Source of the DNA: Anaerolineaceae bacterium
Lineage (GTDB): Bacteria; Chloroflexota; Anaerolineae; Anaerolineales; Anaerolineaceae
Direction: 5' to 3'
DNA length: 64,000 nucleotides
Assembly: GCA_030653365.1 (NCBI GenBank)
Contig: JAURZL010000009.1
Span: 62,001-126,000, forward strand
The first letter of the stretch is position 1; every line of letters starts with the position of its first letter. The notes under the pieces are model-generated. The model was not told the origin of the DNA. It made no database searches and saw nothing but the letters and a program-made list of their open reading frames with translations. Shown in pieces: positions 45,334-54,700 of the stretch. The translations under genes and the position numbers were made by a program.

Positions 45334-46607
45334 GCTTTCCCCTCCTTGTCTGCCTTAACAAATATGACAATCGAGGTAATCAGCCCGATGATCAAAAGAA
45401 CAAATCCTATTATGCCAATTGAGAGTCCATCTCCTGAAGAACCCATGCTCAATAATCCAACCAATCCGGTCACAACACCAGGAGCCAGGATTAAAGCAAT
45501 CACCAGCCTGATCTTTTTCCAATCTACGGGTCGCTGACCGGAAATGTCGCCTGTCTGTCCGTTTACAATCGCATGATACGTTTTCCCAATAAATTGATAG
45601 GCTGCCAGGTATACGGGTAACAACAAATACCGCCAGCTTTCATCAGAGAAATCCAGTTTCATGCTGAAATTTCGTACCATGGAAGTGCTTGCCTGACCCA
45701 TGCAGGCGGCTTTTGTCTTTTCGCGCATCACTTCCCTGGCACGCTCCCAGGCAGACTCCAGTGGACGGTCATATCCTTTTGCCTGCATACCAGCCAGAAA
45801 TCCCGGTGAGTAAGCAACAATAGCAGAAAGATCAAATTCATTCACATTTCCCAAATGTCTGGCACTCACCCGCTCTGTTCCAGCAATTAATAAATCATCA
45901 ATCCGCAGTCCAGTGTTGCCAGATTCCCAGCGCCAGACAATCTTTGTGCGCGTTTTCCAGGATTTGGAACTGGAATCATAATAACGCTCACTGACACGAT
46001 GCCCTACCTCTGCCTGCCAGGATGCGTCGGTGATGGCATGGAAGGTCCAATACGGCAGGTAGATGGCAGTAAACGAGTCCATTGCAGCAAAATTCTTGAG
46101 TTCTTTGGGAACCATCCAGCTATCGCCCAACCAATTTCTGGCAATCTGCTGGCATTTCTGTGGATCAATTTTAAAGGGAATCAGATATTTGGGTCGCAGC
46201 TGATCCTGATTGGCGCTTGCCTGCACAACTTTATTGGACCCACAAAAGGCACAGGTTGTTGCCATGCTTTCAGGCGGTAAATTGATTTCTGCACCGCAAC
46301 TCAAACAGCGTAGGTCTTTTCGTTCTTCTCCCCAGCCATGGGTCGCTCTAGCAAGGTTTTCCAGGCTGAATTCAAATTTTTCAGCCTCTCTTCCAACAAT
46401 ATCTACCAGGATTTGCTCCTGGTAGCCACAATGTTCACAGGCTAATCCAGACTGGTCAATCGCATAAGCCGTAAAAGCACCGCATTTTGGACATTTAAAT
46501 TCCGTGATTTTATTTTCTACCACTTTTTCCTGGGCAGGAGCATAGATCACAAACCCGGGGATTTTTGATGGTACTTCCACATAATTAAGAGGGGGAAATT
46601 TTTCCAT
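45330..46607 (-). CDS. zinc-ribbon membrane protein (paralogue A)
   Basis: 425 residues from the ATG at 46607 (AAAGGTG upstream); a GTG two codons earlier is possible. Two zinc ribbons: FKCPKCGAF with CEHCGYQ, and LRCLSCGAE with CAFCGSNK. The middle repeats the paralogue pattern (YLPYWTFHAITDASWQAEVGH; KIVWRWESGNTGLRIDDLL). There are two or three C-terminal membrane helices (LVIALILAPGVVTGLVGLL; GIIGFVLLIIGLITSIVIFV). The pair with the next gene arose by duplication and is translationally coupled. Function unknown. Confidence 0.65.
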   Translation of the reverse strand: MEKFPPLNYVEVPSKIPGFVIYAPAQEKVVENKITEFKCPKCGAFTAYAIDQSGLACEHCGYQEQILVDIVGREAEKFEFSLENLARATHGWGEERKDLRCLSCGAEINLPPESMATTCAFCGSNKVVQASANQDQLRPKYLIPFKIDPQKCQQIARNWLGDSWMVPKELKNFAAMDSFTAIYLPYWTFHAITDASWQAEVGHRVSERYYDSSSKSWKTRTKIVWRWESGNTGLRIDDLLIAGTERVSARHLGNVNEFDLSAIVAYSPGFLAGMQAKGYDRPLESAWERAREVMREKTKAACMGQASTSMVRNFSMKLDFSDESWRYLLLPVYLAAYQFIGKTYHAIVNGQTGDISGQRPVDWKKIRLVIALILAPGVVTGLVGLLSMGSSGDGLSIGIIGFVLLIIGLITSIVIFVKADKEGKA

Positions 46608-47073
46608 AATCACCTTTTATTTTTTTTCAGTAAAAGAATGGATCATCAGCAGTTCCAATCTCTCATATAATTCTTCATACACCGTATAGAATTTCCACGC
46701 GGAGGGGTGAAGGATTGGAGAATAACCTTCGATATCAACCCATAGTTTCATTCTCCAATCCTTCGCTCATCCATGACAATCTCTGAATACAATTTATCCT
46801 CATATGGTTTGATTAATTACAAAGTTTTATTATCTTGATAATAATTCCCTATGATTCCAAAATAATTATCTGTTTTTCCAAAGGCAAATTGACGAAAACA
46901 ATTAAGGATTGTTGCTTAAAGATTTCACTTACCTTTTTATTATCATTTATTTTATTCTCCTGATCAAGATGTCAATGAGCTTCCACAATGATAAATGATT
47001 GAATTCATATCCATCATGTCCAGGAGTTTAATTTTAAAGCTGGTCAGGTGACCAGAATTCGATCTTCAGTATT
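46608..47073. other. 466-base gap, one long inverted repeat, otherwise nothing seen
   Basis: AT-rich stretch upstream of the zinc-ribbon pair and downstream of the first Ser/Thr kinase. Apart from the inverted repeat at 46709-46764 no gene, tRNA or repeat was recognised. Confidence 0.5.
46709..46764. repeat. 15-bp perfect inverted repeat with 26-base loop
   Basis: GAAGGATTGGAGAAT (46709-46723) pairs with ATTCTCCAATCCTTC (46750-46764). No U tract follows on either strand, so it is not a standard terminator. It may be a dispersed palindromic element. Confidence 0.55.
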
Positions 47074-48810
47074 TCAATTCACCGGTAAATCTACACAATT
47101 TCCACTTTCAAAAATGATCGAATGATTGGCATTGGCAACCAGAGCGCACATCTGATTGGCATCCCTCGGTTTTTGGTAGACACTGTATCCGGTGAACGGA
47201 CGCGGCCCGCCATATAAAATCCAGGGACCGGACCCCGGCATTCCAGCGTTCGTTGGTGTAACTGTATCAAAGAAGAAGTGAATGTGCTGTCCCGGTAGCA
47301 CTTCCGTGAAACCAAATGTTTCGTATACCACTTCATATTGATTACTGGAAGTGAGATTGATCTCATTAATTTGAACATACAAAGGTGGATAGGTAGGTGA
47401 TGGTGTCATCGGGATCGGAGTCGGTTCATTTGTCGCTGTATTCTGTAAAGTTGCTGTAGATTGAACCACAACTGGTGCACTGGTTCGCGTTGCTTCCACC
47501 AAATTTGCAGAAGATACCGTCGCTGCTTCTGTTTGATTGACCAAAGCTACTGAATCTGTTCCGGTCGGAAGGGTTGTTTGAGTAGAATTCATGCGAGAAA
47601 GGACCATACCCCCCACCACCACTACACCCAAGATCAAAACAAAAACAGCTGCACCGATCCCTGCGATCCACATCCATGGTTTTATTTTTTTTGTTTGAGG
47701 TTCTGGTGACAGATTTGGAGAAGAATGGAGATTGATGGCAGAATGGGAACCTGAAGCGGACGTCCGCACCGGAGAATCATATATCGTATTATGATCCCCC
47801 ATTGGGACGGGAACCGGATTTGGTCTGGAAGGTGGATTCGTCTGGCCAGATTGGTAAACTCTACTTTCAGGCATACCGGAAGATTGAAATGGTTGTGATT
47901 GAACCGGTATCGCTGCTGAACCCGGCACTGATTTACCTACCTGAGGGACAACAGTATTATTTCTTACACGATTTAAAATGCCATTTAAGGCAGCTGCAAA
48001 CTCTTCAGTGGTTTGATAGCGTTGATTTCGATCTTTCGCCAGCGCTTTCATGACAATCTGAACCAATTGGGGGTCAAGATCATCCCTCAACGGTCGGATG
48101 TCCGGTATAGGATCGTTAAGATGCATCATCATTACCGTCATCGCTGAGTTGGCTTCAAAGGGTGGTTTACCGCTTAACATCTCATACAGGGTGATTCCCA
48201 ATGCGTAAATATCCGAGCGTTGATCCGCTGGCTCAGACCGAACCACCTCTGGCGGCATATAACGGGCTGTCCCCATCACTGCTCCAGTAACAGTGTGCAT
48301 GGATCCACCAATGATTTTTACGATGCCAAAATCCATCAATATTGCCTGGTTTTGAACGTCAAGCATGATATTTGCCGGTTTGATATCTCGGTGTACCATT
48401 CCGCGTTTATGCGCATAACTCAATGCGTTACATATACTGATTGTTATGGTGAGAGCTTCTTCCAAAGGCATCTTGCGCTGATCACCATTCAACCGTTTCA
48501 AACGATCCTGAAGAGTCTCACCAGGAACATACTCCATCACCATATAATTAATGTTTTGGTCACTATTAAAATCATGCACCTGGACAATATTTGGATGGCG
48601 TAAAGAGGCAACCACGGATGCTTCTTCCTCAAACCGTTTCACAAATTCCTGATCACTGCTGAGGTGTGGATGCACCAGCTTGATGGCAACCACCCGTTTT
48701 AAATTGGGATCATACGCCTTGTATACGGCAGACATGCCACCCTGCCCCAACATTTCTTCAATTTTATACCTGCCACTTAATGTCTGACCTATCCAGGTTG
48801 GTTGATTCAT
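47074..48810 (-). CDS. receptor-type Ser/Thr protein kinase (PknB-like)
   Basis: 578 residues. The kinase domain (~10-275) is complete: GQGGMSAVYKA, VAIKLVHPHL, HRDIKPANIML, LMDFGIVK, and MPPEVVRSEPADQRSDIYALG. A Pro/Ser-rich juxtamembrane stretch follows, then one membrane helix at ~382-410 (WIAGIGAAVFVLILGVVVVGG), a Thr-rich linker and a ~110-residue outer domain of unknown type (YVQINEINLTSSNQYEVVYE; GPWILYGGPRPFTGY). No PASTA repeats. It is a close paralogue of the next kinase upstream, so the outer domain was swapped. It could phosphorylate FHA-binding targets elsewhere in the window. Confidence 0.93.
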   Translation of the reverse strand: MNQPTWIGQTLSGRYKIEEMLGQGGMSAVYKAYDPNLKRVVAIKLVHPHLSSDQEFVKRFEEEASVVASLRHPNIVQVHDFNSDQNINYMVMEYVPGETLQDRLKRLNGDQRKMPLEEALTITISICNALSYAHKRGMVHRDIKPANIMLDVQNQAILMDFGIVKIIGGSMHTVTGAVMGTARYMPPEVVRSEPADQRSDIYALGITLYEMLSGKPPFEANSAMTVMMMHLNDPIPDIRPLRDDLDPQLVQIVMKALAKDRNQRYQTTEEFAAALNGILNRVRNNTVVPQVGKSVPGSAAIPVQSQPFQSSGMPESRVYQSGQTNPPSRPNPVPVPMGDHNTIYDSPVRTSASGSHSAINLHSSPNLSPEPQTKKIKPWMWIAGIGAAVFVLILGVVVVGGMVLSRMNSTQTTLPTGTDSVALVNQTEAATVSSANLVEATRTSAPVVVQSTATLQNTATNEPTPIPMTPSPTYPPLYVQINEINLTSSNQYEVVYETFGFTEVLPGQHIHFFFDTVTPTNAGMPGSGPWILYGGPRPFTGYSVYQKPRDANQMCALVANANHSIIFESGNCVDLPVN

Positions 48811-48837
48811 GGAAGAAGATTCCCTTCTTTGTAATTA

Positions 48838-48884
48838 TAAAAAACCCACCATTCTTCATCGGTTACAAATGATGGATGGGTGTT
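48838..48884 (-). terminator. imperfect terminator after the kinase-BMP gene
   Basis: On the minus strand a CCCAnCCAT-type stem pairs imperfectly with ATGGTGGG and is followed by TTTTTT, between the two kinase genes. The pairing has mismatches. Confidence 0.45.
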
Positions 48885-49029
48885 CGGACTATTTAGATCA
48901 AATTATACTGATTTATCCATTCAATTCAACTGGATATGTCAGGTTTTTACTATCAATTAAGATTTTTCCGGAAATGTAAGAATTTCAATGAGATCAATCT
49001 GATTGATTAGGCTTATCTGTTGTCCGAAA

Positions 49030-51318
49030 TTAATAAAGTCGAAAATCCGGGTTTAGTATAATTTCTCCGGAAATTATTTTTTCACGTACCAGCATCAGCT
49101 CTTCCAAAAATTCAGCTGATATCCTTTCCTCAAAATCACGGATGGGAGCCAATCCCACGCCATCATTAATCAATCTCCCAACAAAATTGCTGCCCTCGAA
49201 TTGATTGCCTACTGTATTTTTAATGATTTGGTAAGTTGTATTGTCCGAATTCTTCAAAACCGAGGTAAGAATTACACCTGCAAATTCCGGATTGTTGATT
49301 GCCCAATCGCTATCAACTCCAATAACAACGCCTGATCCAAGGTCCACCATGACAGCTGCAGATCCAAAACCAACCTCTCCAGCAACAGGCAGAATGACAT
49401 CAACGCCCTGGTTAATCAATTCATTTGCTAGATCAGCTCCAAGTTTTCGGTCTTCAAATGAACCTACAAATAATCCAGCTTCCGGATTATTGATGTCCCA
49501 ACCAATTACCTGGACCTCTGTTCCATAGACATTGTTATAGTAAGAGACACCACGAGCGAATCCATCCATGAACATTTGTACGGGTGGTAGCGGCATCCCT
49601 CCAAAGGTAGCTACCTTTCCTGTTTGCGTCATACGGGCTGCCAAGTAACCCGCCAGAAATGTTGCTTCATCAATCTGAAATTGCTGACCAACGAGATTGG
49701 GAATTTCAGGTTCAACCGGATAATCGACAACCGTAAATTTATAATCAGGATACGTTTGTGCAAAAGAGGTTGTGATATCGCCCAGTTGGAATCCTGTAGA
49801 TACGATCAGATCACATTGTTTATCAATGAAAGAAATCATGTTTTGTTCATATTCTGACGGATCCTTTGATTCAAGGAATTCACTGACTACACCTAAATCA
49901 ATCTCTGCTCGTTCAATACCTTTCCAAACCGTAGCATTAAAAGATTGATCATCAATTCCACCTGAGGATGTCAATTGGCAAACTTTAAAATTATTTTGTA
50001 CAACCAACTCAGGTGTTGCTTGTTTTTTAGCTTCCTGTGTTTGCTTATCGGCAAGTAATGATAGGGCAACTGATGTTTTTCGAGTGCTATCTAAAGAATC
50101 ATCCGTAGGTTGCATGACTGCATTGGCAATTTGTTCCGTCGGAATCACCTCGGCACCAAATCCAAACCAGTTAAGCACAAATCCACCGACTACAACGATA
50201 ACGACAACCAATAACCCAGCTAATCCAATTACCAAACCCAAAGGAATTGAGTTTGTTTCCTTTATCTGTTCTTCCATCTTTTTTGTTTTTTCAGGTGGAA
50301 CAACCAGTGTGGCAGGCGTGGATTCCGAAAATGTTTGTTTTATAGAATAATCAACGACCGTTACGTCATCCTCTTTCCCAATCACAGGAGATAAAATTTC
50401 TGTTGGAATAACAATCTCGTCGTCTGTTTTTAATTTTTGTTCTGTCAAAGGTAACAATATTTCCTTCGATTCTATAATTTGAAAAACCTTTCGGAGATCA
50501 GCAGAAAATTCGTCCGCAGTTTGATAGCGTTTGATTCGATCTTTTTCCAACGCCTTCATTAGCACCTGGTTCAGATTTTTTGGCAGATCATCGCGTATCG
50601 TTTGGATATCAGGGATCGAATCATTCAAATGCATTAACATGATCGTCATGGCCGAATCCGCTTCAAATGGTGGTTTACCGCTTAACATTTCGAATAGGGT
50701 AACCCCTAAAGCATAAATATCGGAGCGTTGGTCCGCAGGTTCAGATCGAATAATTTCTGGGGGCATATAATTCGCTGTTCCAATCACAGCACCAGTAAGG
50801 GTATGGGCTGCACTGCCAACAATTTTCACGATCCCAAAATCCATCAGGATTGCTTGATTCTGGATATCCAGCATAATGTTGGCTGGCTTTACATCCCGAT
50901 GAACCATTCCCCTTTTGTGGGCATAACTTAATCCATCACAAACATTCATGGTAATTTTTAGTGCTTCATCGACTGGCATTTTTTGTTGTTTGTTATTTAA
51001 CCTTTTCAGTCGGGATTGCAGGGTTTCCCCTGGCACATATTCCATCACCATGTAACTGAGATCCTGATCTGTATTAAAATCAAATACCTGCACAATATTC
51101 GGATGACGAATATTAGCAATGGCTGTTGCCTCTTCTTCGAAACGAGTCAGAAAAGTTTTATCATTACTGAGGTGTGGATGAACCATCTTGATGGCTACGA
51201 CTCGTTTTAAATTGGGATCAAATGCCTTATAGACTGAGGACATTCCACCCTGACCTAAAAGTTCCTCAATTTTATAGCGATTGCTTAATGTTTTTCCGAT
51301 CCAGGCTGATTGATTCAT
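49030..51318 (-). CDS. Ser/Thr protein kinase fused to an extracellular BMP/PnrA-type ligand-binding domain
   Basis: 762 residues from the ATG at 51318 (AAAGGAA upstream; MNQSAWIGKTL matches the paralogue start); the open frame extends further upstream but without a ribosome site. A complete kinase domain lies at ~10-275 (GQGGMSSVYKA, VAIKMVHPHL, HRDVKPANIML, LMDFGIVK). A membrane helix lies at ~355-385 (LGLVIGLAGLLVVVIVVVGGFVL). From ~455 to the end is a basic membrane protein/PnrA-like periplasmic binding fold (KVCQLTSSGGIDDQSFNATVWKG, CDLIVSTGFQLGD, KVATFGGMPLPPV, VDVILPVAGEVGFGSAAVM, VVIGVDSDW). BMP proteins bind nucleosides and similar ligands for ABC importers, so this looks like a ligand-sensing kinase. 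Confidence 0.9.
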   Translation of the reverse strand: MNQSAWIGKTLSNRYKIEELLGQGGMSSVYKAFDPNLKRVVAIKMVHPHLSNDKTFLTRFEEEATAIANIRHPNIVQVFDFNTDQDLSYMVMEYVPGETLQSRLKRLNNKQQKMPVDEALKITMNVCDGLSYAHKRGMVHRDVKPANIMLDIQNQAILMDFGIVKIVGSAAHTLTGAVIGTANYMPPEIIRSEPADQRSDIYALGVTLFEMLSGKPPFEADSAMTIMLMHLNDSIPDIQTIRDDLPKNLNQVLMKALEKDRIKRYQTADEFSADLRKVFQIIESKEILLPLTEQKLKTDDEIVIPTEILSPVIGKEDDVTVVDYSIKQTFSESTPATLVVPPEKTKKMEEQIKETNSIPLGLVIGLAGLLVVVIVVVGGFVLNWFGFGAEVIPTEQIANAVMQPTDDSLDSTRKTSVALSLLADKQTQEAKKQATPELVVQNNFKVCQLTSSGGIDDQSFNATVWKGIERAEIDLGVVSEFLESKDPSEYEQNMISFIDKQCDLIVSTGFQLGDITTSFAQTYPDYKFTVVDYPVEPEIPNLVGQQFQIDEATFLAGYLAARMTQTGKVATFGGMPLPPVQMFMDGFARGVSYYNNVYGTEVQVIGWDINNPEAGLFVGSFEDRKLGADLANELINQGVDVILPVAGEVGFGSAAVMVDLGSGVVIGVDSDWAINNPEFAGVILTSVLKNSDNTTYQIIKNTVGNQFEGSNFVGRLINDGVGLAPIRDFEERISAEFLEELMLVREKIISGEIILNPDFRLY

Positions 51319-51755
51319 AATGCCAATTCCTTTCAGGCAATTAATAAACAGCCCACCGTTCGTCTGGTTTGAGGGAATAAATGTGATGGGAATAATTTGG
51401 GTTAGATTCAGTATACAGATTATTCTTTTGTGATTCAATCAATAATGATATCCTAATTAATATTTTTTTACGAAAACAGCTTTCAACCATCCCCAAAACG
51501 AATCAAGTCACGAAATAATGTAATCTTTTTAGCCAGATTGCGTAACTCTCAATTAAGTCAAGTGTTTTTGCAGGGTAGACAAACACCTGTTGTGTGGTCT
51601 TAAAAATTGTTTATTCGTGTTGGTGTAGACCAACACACCCGACAACCGGCTTTTCCCCGCTAACCTGTTACTCCAAATAGAAATTCACATACAGGTTAGT
51701 TCACTATTCCAATTTTCGGAAACAGGTGTGTCGACCAAACCATGGAGGTAATCAT
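51319..51755. other. 437-base divergent region between kinase and synthase genes
   Basis: Holds the promoters of the kinase-BMP gene (-) and the megasynthase gene (+). The synthase-proximal half is rich in short repeats, listed separately. No RNA gene or extra reading frame was recognised. Confidence 0.5.
51575..51698. promoter_or_regulatory. repeat-rich presumed control region of the megasynthase gene
   Basis: A direct repeat GTAGAC[AC]AACAC occurs at 51575-51586 and 51625-51636, exactly 50 bases apart. An inverted repeat GTGTTGGT/ACCAACAC is at 51617-51624/51629-51636, and another, TAACCTGT/ACAGGTTA, at 51661-51668/51691-51698. ACACCTGT (51583-51590) and ACAGGTGT (51722-51729) are also complementary. 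Such clustering suggests operators for a dimeric regulator, which is not encoded next to it. Confidence 0.5.
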
Positions 51756-54700
51756 ATGACCGAACAAAAACCAGTAGCAATTGTGGGCATTGGCGCTATT
51801 TTGCCAGATGCACTAAACGCAAAATTATTCTGGGAGAATATTCTGAAGGGACATTATTCAGTCAAAGATGTTCCAGCAGACCGTTGGAGTACACAGCTCT
51901 ATTATGACAATGATCCTAAGGCTCCTGATAAAACCTATAGCAAAATCGGTGCCTGGGTAACAAATTTTGAATTCAATCCGATCCAGATGCGCATCCCTAT
52001 TCCACCAACTGTGATTATGCAAATGGATTTTACCCAGCAATGGGGAATTGCTGCCAGCTATCAAGCCCTCAGCGATTACGGCTATCCCCAACGCAGCATT
52101 GATCCTGAACGAATGGCTGTCATCCTTGGTAACGCCAATGCAGGGGAACGGCACTACCGTTCCACCATGCGAATCATCCTGCCCGAATACGTGCAAGCTT
52201 TGGCTCAATCGGATGCTTTCAAGAATTTACCCGCTGCTGTTCAACAGCAATTAATTGAGAATATGGAAAATAATATCCGCAATAAGATTCCTGACATCAC
52301 CGAAGACACCATGTCCGGGGAGCTTTCCAATATCATCGCGGGTAGAATCGCGAATGTTTTTAATTTCAGTGGGCCTAATTTCGTAACAGATGCAGCCTGT
52401 GCATCGTCATTATCAGCACTGCAGGCTGCTATTCAGGGGTTGAACGATTTCCAGTACGATGCAGTATTAAGTGGCGGAGTAGACCGAAATATGGGTCCGG
52501 AATCGTACGTAAAATTCTCCAAGATTGGTGCACTCAGTGCAGATGGGTCAAGACCTTATGCTGATGGAGCCAATGGTTTTGTGATGGGTGAAGGCACGGC
52601 AATCTTCCTGCTCAAGCGTCTGACGGATGCTGAACGCGATGGCGATAAGATTTATGCAGTCGTCCGTGGTATTGGTTCCAGTTCGGATGGCAAAGGGAAA
52701 GGGATCACCGCTCCAAATCCACTTGGGCAACAACGAGCCATTGAACGTGCCTGGAAAAATGCTGGTGTTACACCAGCCAGTGCTGGATTAATTGAAGGTC
52801 ATGGCACATCCACGCGTGTCGGAGATGTGGTTGAGGTAAACAGTCTCAATGAAATCTTTGGTAAATTTGGCTTATCTACGGGAACCATTGCCCTGGGCTC
52901 AGTAAAATCAAACATTGGTCATCTCAAAGGAGCTGCTGGAGCAGCAGGTCTTGCAAAAGTTGCTTTTGCCCTGGATCAAAAAATTCTGCCGCCTTCTGTA
53001 AATTTTCATAAGCCCAATCCGAATATCGACTTTGAGCATATGCCTTTCTATGTAAACACACAAGCGCAAGAATGGGAGAAACCTGTTGGCGAGATTCGAC
53101 GGGCAGCTGTTAGTTCATTCGGTTTTGGCGGCACCAATTTCCATGTCGTTGTTGAAGAATATGTGCCTGGTTACCATGAAGAACCCAAACCGGTTTTCAG
53201 TGTTCCTGCTGTGGTCGAAAACACCGTTGTGATAAAAACTTCACCAATTCCTGTGGCAGTGACAGCATCAGCAACAGCTTCCTTTCAAAACGATGATGTA
53301 AAAGCCTTTGTGCTGGCTGCCGTCAGCGAGAAAACCGGATACCCGGTGGAAATGCTGGATGTGGAACTGGATATGGAAGCGGATCTGGGTGTTGATACCG
53401 TTAAACAGGCTGAGTTGTTCCGTACCATCCGTGAAAACTATGGCATTCCCCGCCGTGAAGATTTGCGCCTTTCAGATTACAACACACTCGAAAAAGTGAT
53501 CGGCTTTGTAATGGAAAATGCGACAGCTTCTTCCAACACCGAGCAGATCGCTCAACAAACCACCCCAATATCAAATCCCGTTGAAGAACCTGCAACCATA
53601 AACACTCCCACAGTCTCAATAGGATTAAGTGATCAGGAAATCGCCAATTTTGTCATTCAACAGGTCGCGGAAAAAACCGGCTATCCGGCAGAGATGCTGG
53701 ATCCGGATTTGGATCTGGAAGCTGACCTCGGTGTTGATACTGTCAAACAGGCCGAGTTGTTTGCCTCCATCCGAACTCATTACGGTGTTGCAAGGCGGGA
53801 TGATTTACGGTTATCAGATTACAATACATTGGCCAAAGTGATCAGTTTCTTCAAAGTAAATGCAACCGCACAGGGCACCACTTCATCAAAAGTAGAAGAT
53901 CAAACACCTGTCTCATCACCTGTACAGGCATCCGTGCCAACCACTCATTTCCGAGGGTTGCACTTCCTCTCTGCGCAAACAACCAGTGAATTAAAAGGAA
54001 AACTTCAAGCGTCCTTACTGCAAGCAACCCAGGGAAACCTACCCCAATCAAAATTACCGGAAGCTGACCAATTGTCATTACCGGAAAGATTAGCCATCGA
54101 TTATGGCGACAATGTTGAATTTATCAAACGAGCTGAGAAAGCATTAAAAGCTTTTGACTCAAATAATCCCTCCATGTGGCAAGCAATGACAGCCCAGGGT
54201 GTTTACCGAGGTAGTGGAAGTCCTGGTAAAGTAGCCTTCCTCTTCCCCGGTCAAGGATCTCAATATGTAAACATGTTGCGGGAATTAAGAGCGATTGAAC
54301 CCGTAGTGGATGCTGTTTTTGTGGAAGCGGATCGCGTGATGACCCCCTTACTGGGGAAACCATTAACCCATTTTATATATGCGGAGGGCGATGAAGAAAG
54401 CCTGAAAACAGCCGAGCAGAAACTCAAAGATACGACTATAACCCAACCAGCCGTATTAACCGCCAATGTGGCTTTACTACGCCTCCTTGAAAAATATGGT
54501 TTTAAACCTGACGTGGTTATTGGACATAGTCTGGGTGAATATGCTGCTCTGGTGGCTGCCGGAGTTCTACGCTTTGATGAAGCGCTGGAAATTGTCAGTG
54601 CCCGCGGCCGTGAGATGGTCAAAGTTTCGATGGATGATAATGGTTGTATGGCAGCTGTTTCCGCCCCGTTACAAGAGGTGGAACGCATTCTAACGACAAT

